This document shows positions 57,195 through 64,000 of a stretch of DNA of 64,000 nt, piece by piece (position 1 is the first letter of the stretch; each line of letters opens with the position of its first letter). The notes under the pieces were generated by a model. That model was not told the DNA's origin and ran no database searches. It saw only the letters and a program-made list of their open reading frames with translations. Both the position numbers and the translations under genes were made by a program. Origin of the DNA: CAVRQM01 sp963756975 (GTDB taxonomy: Bacteria > Pseudomonadota > Alphaproteobacteria > Acetobacterales > Acetobacteraceae); the NCBI GenBank assembly GCA_963756975.1, contig CAVWPS010000001.1:248001-312000 (forward strand). The letters are read 5' to 3'.

Positions 57195-59589
57195 GGTGAT
57201 GAAATCCTCGCGCGCGGGAACGTTATAATGGCGAGCGCATACATCACCAACGCGAGTTGGATAAGCCACCGGTAGCCTGAATTCAGCGCAATCAAATTGG
57301 CCAGTGGCGTGGCCACCACGGAAAACGCGCCGTTCAGCGCCCACGCCCACGGCAGGAACCCCTCCCCGCTGCGCGACAGGCCGAGCGGGAACAGCAGGCC
57401 GAGGCAGACCGACACCGGCGCCAGCACCGCGAGCATGGCCGCGACCCGCAGCGCCAGCGGCCAGCCGAGCGCCGCCAGCAGCGCGGGCGTGGCACCGACC
57501 GAGGCCAGCGCGCACCACAGCACGACGCAACCGGCCCCGATCATCGCCGCCCGCCTGGCCCGAGCGTCCCAGCGGTCCGCGAGCAGGCTGCCGAGGCCGG
57601 AGAACACCAGCATCGCCGTCAGCACCAGCGCGAACGCGAGCGTGCGGTCGGCGAACAGGACGCTCGCCTGCTCGATCGCGAAAATCTCGATGGCGAAGAA
57701 GCCCAGGCCCAGGGCCGCGAAGTAAACGACCGCGCGCAACGTGCCGCCGCCGGTGGGGCGCACGCGCCGGCCGCCGAACAGCGGCACGATCAGCACGATC
57801 AGGGCGATGATCGCCGCCTGCGCCAGCACGGCGAGGTTGACCAGCGGCGCCACCTCCGCCTGCGGCAGCAGTTCGAGCCGGTCGACGATGGTGGGCAGCG
57901 CGGCGGGCGTGATCTTCAACAGGTCGTAGAACGCCGGCCGGTCCAGCGTGATCGGCGACAGATCGAACGCGGCCCCGGACGGCGTCGCGCGCCCGCGCAG
58001 GACCGTGTCGGCCTCGTCGGTGATCGCGTCGTGCAACGTGTCGGAGCGCGAGGTGACGGTGCCGTCCGCGAAGGACACGGCGGGCAGGTCGTTGAAGATG
58101 CCGGCGCGCGCGGCCTCGGGGTCGATGCCGGGATAATACGACAGATCGAACGAGCGCGGCCCGGCGAAAGTCTTGGCGACAGCGATGCGGGCGGCGTCGA
58201 ACGACACGGGCGATATCAGGATGCGGACGTTCCAGGCCGAGCGGATCGCCAGCGACATGCGAGGCGGGGTCCGAAACGCCGGTCGCGAGCAATGCCGCCC
58301 GTGCGGTGGCGAGCATCCGCAGCGCGTAGGCGGGCAGCTCACGGATCGAGACCGGGATGGAGACGATGCCGCCCGGCCGCACCGCGCGTAGATCGGCGGC
58401 CAGCGCCTCGACCCCGAACGCGACCGAGTTGCCCTCGGCGGAGTCGAGGAAGTCGCCCGAGATGTCGACCAGATCGAATTTCCCCGGGTTTTCGCGCGCG
58501 AGCGTCAGCGGGCCGTCGCGGTGGATGCGAAGGCCGGCCGCCGGTGCCAGGGTCGCGCGCAGGAACGGCTCCGGCTCCGAGACGTCGATCGCGGACGCGC
58601 CGAGCGCGCGGGCCTCGGCCACGCGAAATCCTGCCGACCCGCCGGCCAGCAACACGCGCGGGTGGCTCAGCATCGCGTATGGCAATGCGGACAGGGTGGC
58701 CGGGGCATAGGCCACGTCCAGCGCGCCGTTCGGAATGGCCGCGATCCGGCCACCGTCGCGATACAGCCCGAGCGTGCGCGGCGGGCCCGGCAGGCCGAGC
58801 GACGCGGCGTCGGGCGAGACGTCGGGATCGACCCGCTCGGTAAAGTCGTCGAGGAGGTCGTAGAGGCCGCGCGGCGACAAGCGTTTCGCGCACGACGCGG
58901 CTGTCGGGGACATGCAGCGGCGGGTAGATCGCCTTGTATTCGCTGAACCCGGCGAGGTCCGGCCGCAGCACCAGGTTGAGGCAGGGGCCGAGCACCAGCA
59001 ACGCGAGAAACGCCATCCCGAACCGCCGCCAAGGCTGGGCGGCCGTGGCCAGGAACAGCAGCGGCAGCAGGTACGCGACGAGGCGGAACGGGTGGACGAC
59101 GTACATCAGCCCGAGCACCAGCAGGGTGCCCGCCCCGGCGCCGATCAGGTCGGCGGCGTAGACCCGGCCCGGGCGCGGCAGGTGGACGAACGACAGGCTG
59201 ACGAACAGGCCGCCGGCGAAGAAGAACGGCAGCAGGCAGACGTAGTAGCCGCCGATCAGCCAGAGCTGCGGCACCAGGGTGACGGAATTCTGCAATGCCA
59301 GCGGGTTGAACGGGTTTCCCGCGGCGGCGGCGTAACCGGCGGCCCCGGCGACGATCATCGCGATCGGCAGGATCGACAACAGCGGGACCGCGTGGCGGGC
59401 GAACCAGGGCCGGGCCAGCGCCATCAGCACGCCGGACAGGGCGAACCCGGCCAGCACGATGGAGATGACCCAGTAGCCATACTCGGACCATTTCGCGACG
59501 GCGAAGTAGCGCGTCAGCGCCACCTCGAACCCGAGCGTGCAGGCCGAGACCAGGAACAGCGGCAGCAGCCGGAACACCGTCAGGGCCAC
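57161..59589 (-). CDS. Polytopic membrane protein with spermidine-synthase-like domain (two frameshifts)
   Basis: About 808 residues once corrected. N-terminal membrane segments (FRLLPLFLVSACTLGFEVAL through LGLMYVVHPFRLVAYLLPLL), a central Rossmann domain like spermine/spermidine synthases (SHPRVLLAGGSAGFRVAEAR, ASAIDVSEPEPFL, DLVDISGDFLDSAEG), then more membrane helices (LVNLAVLAQAAIIALIVLIV to LIQLALVMYALAIITF). The frame breaks near 58879 (CTTGTC for CTGTC) and near 58261 (TCGCATG). Such fusions are presumed to modify or transport polyamine-like substrates; real activity is unknown. Confidence 0.8.
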
Positions 59590-59591
59590 TC

Positions 59592-60452
59592 TCAGGGCCA
59601 GATACGCCGCCGCAGGAAGTCGCGCACCAGCGCGTCGAACCGCGGCGCGTCGTCGACGAACAGGGCGTGGCCGACGCCCTGCATCACCACCGATTCCGCC
59701 TCGGGGTCGTGCGCGGCCAGATTGCCCGCCTGTGCCGCGAGCCTCGGCCGGACCACGTACAGGACCGGAACACCGGCCGCGTACAGCGCGTCGCGCCAGT
59801 AGGTTCGCGGCACCGGGTAGGCCAGCAGTTGCGCCGCCGCCGAGGGCGGGGTCCGCAACGCCGCCTCGGACAGGCGTTCCAGATATCCGGCACCCGGCAT
59901 CCGGTCGAACATGCCGCGCACGAACCGCCGCACCGAGACTTCGCGCGACACCGGGGGCTCGCGGCGGCGCGGCCTGGGACCGGCGGGCGAGGCGACCGGC
60001 GGCGGATCCTCGCCCACGGAATTGTCGATCAGCACCAGCCCGGCGATCCGCTCGCCGCCATGCGCGTGGACGTAGGCCAGGGTGTCGAGCACGCCGAGCG
60101 ACCAGCCGACCACCACCGGCCGGTCCGGCCCGACCACGCGGAGCAGGTCGGCGATATCCTCGCCGCGCCGCCCCGGCTCATAGCCGTCGAACGCGATGTC
60201 GCTCTGCCCCTGCCCGCGCGGGTCGAACGCGATGACGCGGTAGTCGCGCGACAGGTCGGCGATCTGGCGGTCGAAAATCCAGCCCGGCATCGTCCAGCCC
60301 GGCACCAGCACCAAAGTCCGGCGCGAGAGGGCCGGGCCGGTGTCGGTATAATGAAGCCGGATGCCGTCGGAGCTGGTCAGCCACCGGTCCGCCGCCCGCG
60401 CGGGGAGTGCCGCCAGGAGTGCGATGACGAACGGGACGAGTCGGAGCATCAT
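59592..60452 (-). CDS. Exported alpha/beta hydrolase
   Basis: A 286-residue hydrolase with a signal peptide (LVPFVIALLAALPARA). It has the oxyanion-side segment LVLVPGWTMPGWIF, the nucleophile elbow VVVGWSLGVLDTLAYV (GWSLG) and the His in MQGVGHALFVDDAPRF. The usual acid position near the last strand reads LYVVRPRLAA and does not show an obvious Asp. The stop is two bases before the next gene, so it leads a minus-strand trio with the membrane synthase-like protein and the exported PCMT. Substrate unknown. Confidence 0.85.
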   Translation of the reverse strand: MMLRLVPFVIALLAALPARAADRWLTSSDGIRLHYTDTGPALSRRTLVLVPGWTMPGWIFDRQIADLSRDYRVIAFDPRGQGQSDIAFDGYEPGRRGEDIADLLRVVGPDRPVVVGWSLGVLDTLAYVHAHGGERIAGLVLIDNSVGEDPPPVASPAGPRPRRREPPVSREVSVRRFVRGMFDRMPGAGYLERLSEAALRTPPSAAAQLLAYPVPRTYWRDALYAAGVPVLYVVRPRLAAQAGNLAAHDPEAESVVMQGVGHALFVDDAPRFDALVRDFLRRRIWP

Positions 60453-60501
60453 CGGCCAACAAGGCTGGCCAGCGGTGCCGCTGTCAACGAACGGAGTGTT
60501 C

Positions 60502-60687
60502 ATGAACGAGCGGCGGGACGACGACGGCGGCGGCAACGGGCGCGGGGCGATCGTGGCGCTGGTGCTGCTGCTGATCCTTGTCGTCGGCGGCGTCTACCTG
60601 TCCGGTGCCCTCAGAAGCTCGAACCGGGTGCAGGATTGCGTGATGGCGGGCCGCACCAACTGCGCGCCGGTGACGCCGGGAAGCTGA
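60502..60687 (+). CDS. Small single-pass membrane protein, 61 aa
   Basis: An N-terminal acidic/Gly segment (NERRDDDGGGNGRG), one strong membrane helix (AIVALVLLLILVVGGVYL) and a short outer tail with two Cys residues (QDCVMAGRTNCAPV). A GGAG lies 8 bases before the ATG. It converges on the YqaA gene. I recognise no family, but the architecture is common for small envelope proteins. Confidence 0.6.
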   Translation: MNERRDDDGGGNGRGAIVALVLLLILVVGGVYLSGALRSSNRVQDCVMAGRTNCAPVTPGS

Positions 60688-60690
60688 GCG

Positions 60691-61269
60691 CTAGACCGCC
60701 GCGAGCAGCACGGCACCGGCGACGACCGCGCCGGCCGAGCCGAGCAGGATCAGCCCGAGCCGGCGTTCGATGAACACGCGGGCCCGGTCGCCCCAGATCC
60801 TGAGCAGGGCGGCTTCGAGGAAGAAGCGCGCGCCCCGTGTGGCGACGCTGGCCAGCACGAAGGTCGGCAGGTCGAACCGCGCGGCGCCGCTCGCGATCGT
60901 GACCAGCTTGTACGGGATCGGCGTCAGCCCCTTGAGCAGGATCACCCAGACGCCCCACCGCGCGTAGCTCGCCTGGAATCGCGCGAACGCCGCGTCGTAG
61001 TGGTACAGGCGCAGCAGCGGGCGGGCCACGACGTCGAACAAAAACAGGCCGATCGCGTAGCCGAGCAGGCCGCCGAGCACGCTGGCGGCGGTCGCGATCA
61101 GGGCGATGCGCCAGGCGCGGGATGGCCTGGCGATCACCATCGGCACCAGCAGCGCGTCGGGCGGCAGCGGCAGGACGCTGCTTTCGGCGAAGGCGACGGC
61201 GGCGAGCCACCATGGCGCGGCCGGCGTTTCGGCGAGGGTCAGCAGCCGGGCGTAGGTTTTGCGGAGCAT
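60691..61269 (-). CDS. YqaA/DedA family membrane protein
   Basis: A 192-residue SNARE-associated/DedA-type inner-membrane protein. Motifs: AFAESSVLPLPPDALLVPMV (loop with acidic residue before the PLPPD turn), LLGYAIGLFLFD and the re-entrant LLKGLTPIPYKLVTIASGAA, followed by R in RGARFF. DedA relatives are involved in lipid carrier flipping or membrane homeostasis. The ATG at 61269 and length are standard. Intact. Confidence 0.9.
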   Translation of the reverse strand: MLRKTYARLLTLAETPAAPWWLAAVAFAESSVLPLPPDALLVPMVIARPSRAWRIALIATAASVLGGLLGYAIGLFLFDVVARPLLRLYHYDAAFARFQASYARWGVWVILLKGLTPIPYKLVTIASGAARFDLPTFVLASVATRGARFFLEAALLRIWGDRARVFIERRLGLILLGSAGAVVAGAVLLAAV

Positions 61270-61377
61270 GATTTCCGCCTGACACGCGCGCCGCGGCCGC
61301 GCAACGTGGCCCGGGCGTTGGCGAAGACGCGCCGGCGCGGCTACGGTCGGGCCGGTTCACGCCCGGAGATCTTCGCC

Positions 61378-61839
61378 ATGCGCCGTCTTGCTCTCGCCCT
61401 GTGTCTTTCCGCGTCGGTCCTGACGCCCGCCTTCGCCCAATCGGGGCCGCCGCACGCCTGGCTGTTCGGGGCCTGGACCGGCGGCTTGTTCCCCGTGCCG
61501 GCCGGCGTATCGGCGCAGTCCTGCCTCGGCCAGCCGACCGTCATCTTTACCCGCGACGTGGTGATCCGCGCCAATATCACCGACCTGTTCTACGGCCAGC
61601 GCGCGATCCAGGTCGCGCGGACCAACCCGGGCGTCACCGAATTCCGCTTCACCCCGGCGGTCGACGAGGCGGCGCAAAACGGGGCCGGGCTGCTCGGTCA
61701 GTCGGCACCGCCGGCCAAGATCGGCTTCGGCTGCGAAAGCCCGGACGTGCTGCATGTGCACCGGGTGTCGGAGAACGTCATCGAATTCCCCGGCTGCGCC
61801 GACTTCCCGGAGCCGCTGGTGCGGTGCATGCCCCGGTGA
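61378..61839 (+). CDS. Exported hypothetical protein
   Basis: A 153-residue protein with signal peptide LALALCLSASVLTPAFAQ. The mature part begins PPHAWLFGAWTGGLFPVPAG and ends with two Cys-containing motifs (CESPDVLHVHRV, CADFPEPLVRCMPR). The pattern is that of a small periplasmic protein I cannot place in a family. The stop overlaps the start of the next gene (GTGA). Confidence 0.75.
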   Translation: MRRLALALCLSASVLTPAFAQSGPPHAWLFGAWTGGLFPVPAGVSAQSCLGQPTVIFTRDVVIRANITDLFYGQRAIQVARTNPGVTEFRFTPAVDEAAQNGAGLLGQSAPPAKIGFGCESPDVLHVHRVSENVIEFPGCADFPEPLVRCMPR

Positions 61840-62090
61840 ACGCGCCGGCGAGCGCCGCGACCGAGGCGCTGGATTTCATCGAGCAGGGGGATTGGGCGCG
61901 CGCGCATGAGGCGGCGCAGTCCGACGACGGCAAGGACGCGGCCTGGGTGCACGCGCACCTGCACCGGGTCGAGGGCGACATCGCCAACGCGCGATACTGG
62001 TACGCGCGCGCCGGCCGCCCGGTCGCGAACGGCCCGCTCGACGCCGAGCGGGCCGCGATCGCCGAGGCGCTGAAGCCGAAGCCGGCCTAG
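61836..62090 (+). CDS. Small helical (TPR-like) protein
   Basis: An 84-residue soluble protein beginning at GTG 61836, overlapping the previous gene by four bases. EALDFIEQGDWARAHEAAQS and WVHAHLHRVEGDIANARYWY (with ARAGRP) look like two or three TPR-type helices, of the kind found in short proteins of unknown role. It ends in a Lys/Pro tail and converges with the giant repeat gene. Confidence 0.7.
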   Translation: MNAPASAATEALDFIEQGDWARAHEAAQSDDGKDAAWVHAHLHRVEGDIANARYWYARAGRPVANGPLDAERAAIAEALKPKPA

Positions 62091-64000
62091 CCGAACACCG
62101 GCGTCGCCGTGGTCACGCCGAACAGCGTGATCGTCGTGCCGTCGGTCAGGTGCAGCACATCGCTGCCCGCGCCCTGTGTCTGGCTGAGCTGCGACGGCGC
62201 GTAGCCGGACAGGTTCAGCGTGTCGGTGCCGGCGCGGAAGCCGGTGATGAACAGGTCGCCCCCCGCCTGCCCCGCAATCACGTCGTAGGCGGCCGGGCCG
62301 GCACCGGACTCGTAGACGGTGAGCCCGCCGGTTTGCAGGTTGAATTCCGTCGAACCGGCGCCGGTGAGCACGACCATCTGGCCGGCCCCGCCGTTCACGG
62401 TCATGTCGCCCGCCGTCCCGGCGACGGTGGTCCGCGCACTGGCGGCACCACCGTCGACGGTCGCCTGCCCGGTCCCGGCGACGATCGTCGCGCTTCCGTC
62501 GCCGGCGGCGAACACGTCCGCGCCGGTGGTGCCGAAGATCATCGTCGACGCGCCGCCCGCCTGCAGCGTCTCGGCCCCGCCGCCCGCGATCAGGATGTTG
62601 GTGCCGCCGCCGCCGGTGATCACGTCGCCGCCGGTGTCCGATCCGAACACCGCCTGGTAGTCGGCGCTGGACTGGATGACGTCGTTGCCGGACGAGACGA
62701 TGACGACGCGGGCGGCGGTCCCGGTGATGGTGTCGCCGCCGTTCACGCCGCCGAACACCGTCGTGTTGCCGCCGACCTCGATGAGGTCCGGCCCGGTGCC
62801 GCCGACGATGATGTTCGAGCCGCCGCCGTTGCCGTCCGAGCCGCCCGCGATCAGCGTCTCGGCGCCCGCGCCCGCGAACAGGATGTTGGCCCCGCCGGCC
62901 GCGCCCTGGAGCGTGTCCTGGTCGGCGATCCCGACCAGGATCGTCGAGCCGCCGCCCGCCTGCAGAAAGCTGCCGCCGCCGGCGCCGGCGAACAGCACGC
63001 CGCCGCCGGTGCCGCCATACAGCGTGGTCGAGCCGCTGCCGCCGCCGACCGTCGCCGATCCGGCCCCGCCGATGAACGTCAGATTGCCCACCCCGCCCGA
63101 TACCGCGACCGCGGTGGTGTCGGAGCCCATCGCGGTGACGGTCGCGGCCCCCGACCCGGTGTGGACAGAGTCGTTACCGAAGAGCTGCACGTTGGCCGAG
63201 CCGGCCCCGAGCACGATGTCGGACGCCCCGGTGCCGGAGGCGATCGACGTGGCCCCGGCCCCGGCGAGCACGGTCACGTTCAGGGCCGCGGTCGCCAGAT
63301 AGGTGAGCGAGCCGAGCAGGCCGGTCGCGTCGACGGTGCCGCCGGCGTTGCCCATGATCGTCGCCGACGCGGCACCGGCCAGGGACGCGGTGCCGGCGTA
63401 GTTCATGTCCACGGTGGCGGCCGCGCCGTCCGCCTCGAGGTTCAACTGGGTCGCGTAGCTGTCGACCGTGACGGTCCCGGTCGCGACGACGTTGGCGACC
63501 GTGCCGTAGAGCTGCAGCAGGTCGGTGCCGTTGCTCGCGACGCTCATCGCCTTGCCGGACAGACGGATCGTGTTGGCGCTGTCGGCCATGGTCGTGACGT
63601 CGCCGGCGCCACCGCCGAGGATGCCGTTCGAATCCAGGGTGCCGCCGTTGACCTGCACGGCGACCGCGCCCAGCAATCCGGTCTCGAGGCCGAGCCGAAC
63701 CTCGCCGCCGTCGATTTCGAGCGCCCCGCCGCCGAGGATCAGACCGTTCAGCGTCAGCACGCCGCCATCGCTGCCGACATGCCCCGTCTGACCCGACGCG
63801 ATGTTGAGGATGTTCGTCACGGTCACGTTGCCGTTGGCGGCCCCGCCGACCGCCCTCAGCAAGCCGCCGTCGAGGTTGATCGCGGTCGGGTTGATCGTCG
63901 CCGACGCATCGAGCGCCAATGTGCCGCCGGTCGTGACGAGAAGGCTGAAACTGTTCGGGACGTCGAGGCTGGCCCCGTTCTCGACCGTCACCGATCCGGA
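62087..64000 (-). CDS. Giant beta-repeat secreted protein, RTX/adhesin-like (C-terminal part)
   Basis: The last ~637 residues of a much longer protein whose N-terminus lies beyond the right edge. The sequence is extremely Gly/Ala/Thr/Val-rich with short repeating units such as GAETLIAGGSDGNGGGSNII, GGNTTVFGGVNGGDTITG and GSATIVAGTGQATVDGG, the style of beta-roll/beta-solenoid surface proteins; canonical calcium nonapeptides are scarce. The end GGDLFITGFRAGTDTLNLSG followed by DGTTITLFGVT fits a type I secretion C-terminal region. Upstream units VQVNGGTLDSNGIL and GGEVRLGLETG resemble autotransporter-like passenger repeats. Confidence 0.8.
   Translation of the reverse strand, partial: SGSVTVENGASLDVPNSFSLLVTTGGTLALDASATINPTAINLDGGLLRAVGGAANGNVTVTNILNIASGQTGHVGSDGGVLTLNGLILGGGALEIDGGEVRLGLETGLLGAVAVQVNGGTLDSNGILGGGAGDVTTMADSANTIRLSGKAMSVASNGTDLLQLYGTVANVVATGTVTVDSYATQLNLEADGAAATVDMNYAGTASLAGAASATIMGNAGGTVDATGLLGSLTYLATAALNVTVLAGAGATSIASGTGASDIVLGAGSANVQLFGNDSVHTGSGAATVTAMGSDTTAVAVSGGVGNLTFIGGAGSATVGGGSGSTTLYGGTGGGVLFAGAGGGSFLQAGGGSTILVGIADQDTLQGAAGGANILFAGAGAETLIAGGSDGNGGGSNIIVGGTGPDLIEVGGNTTVFGGVNGGDTITGTAARVVIVSSGNDVIQSSADYQAVFGSDTGGDVITGGGGTNILIAGGGAETLQAGGASTMIFGTTGADVFAAGDGSATIVAGTGQATVDGGAASARTTVAGTAGDMTVNGGAGQMVVLTGAGSTEFNLQTGGLTVYESGAGPAAYDVIAGQAGGDLFITGFRAGTDTLNLSGYAPSQLSQTQGAGSDVLHLTDGTTITLFGVTTATPVFG

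Noticed and set aside
56232..58913. A single 893-residue fusion of a spermidine-synthase-like domain and PCMT
   Set aside because: The continuous frame exists only because an indel near 58261 shifts the membrane protein's frame into that of the next gene. The proper continuation with membrane helices lies in another frame and ends at 57161, and the PCMT has its own start and signal peptide.
62100..64000. Non-coding repeat array
   Set aside because: The minus-strand frame is open throughout and encodes regular Gly-rich beta repeats; several plus-strand frames are shadows.

Overview
The window is high-GC and densely coded, and its gene content points to an alphaproteobacterium, most likely Rhodospirillales/Acetobacteraceae-like. 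Supporting signs are the dusB-ntrB-ntrC-ntrY-ntrX cluster running towards hfq-hflX, a fused ispDF, the divergent recG / sdhE-mfd arrangement, MsrP, and a very large repetitive secreted protein. The assignment is by gene content and order only. I see no rRNA, tRNA or CRISPR array.

Layout. 1-11 kb: a branched-chain amino-acid-type binding protein (cut by the left edge), the ABC-F protein Uup, a TetR regulator with two matching operators facing an aldo/keto reductase, mobA, msrA, yidB, a degenerate HtrA-like protein, two molybdenum-linked small genes, a peptide-type binding protein and a proline iminopeptidase. 11-17 kb: mfd, sdhE and recG. 17-21 kb is an accessory patch: a dead mobilisation-type gene, antitoxin and HsdS-like scraps, a DarTG toxin-antitoxin pair whose toxin carries an in-frame stop, and a decayed phospholipase C. 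21-25.7 kb: a chain of five overlapping genes (ABC ATPase, ABC-2 permease, GldG-like, DUF4340, Nudix). 25.8-39.7 kb: MsrP, an IMPase, hflX, hfq, a secreted beta-propeller, ntrXYCB, dusB and ispDF. 39.8-46.8 kb: a YXWGXW lipoprotein, a ParA-like ATPase, a SIS-domain protein, epmA and its target efp, a second IMPase and a RES-domain fragment. 47.1-51.1 kb is a defence-type operon on the minus strand: cytosine methyltransferase, Vsr endonuclease, MORC-like GHKL ATPase and an unrecognised Rossmann-like protein. 51.5-64 kb: a GT9 glycosyltransferase, an envelope module (OmpA-like, MotA/TolQ-like, MotB-like with 42-residue coiled-coil repeats), an exported PCMT with a membrane spermidine-synthase-like protein and an exported hydrolase, a YqaA protein, and the C-terminal part of a giant beta-repeat protein cut by the right edge.

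How genes cooperate. NtrBC and NtrYX are the nitrogen/redox two-component systems, with Hfq and HflX acting on RNA and ribosomes downstream. EpmA modifies EF-P. MobA, a Mop protein and MsrP share molybdenum cofactor biology. The 21-25.7 kb chain should form one membrane complex. The 47-51 kb operon looks like a restriction/epigenetic defence cassette with its own promoter and a palindromic operator candidate.

A strong caution: about sixteen otherwise well-conserved genes are broken by single-base indels, often at short homopolymers and including normally essential ispDF. These look like uncorrected sequencing errors, so I annotate such genes over their full span and state where the frame changes. 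The stops in the 17-18.7 kb patch are substitutions rather than indels and may be real decay.
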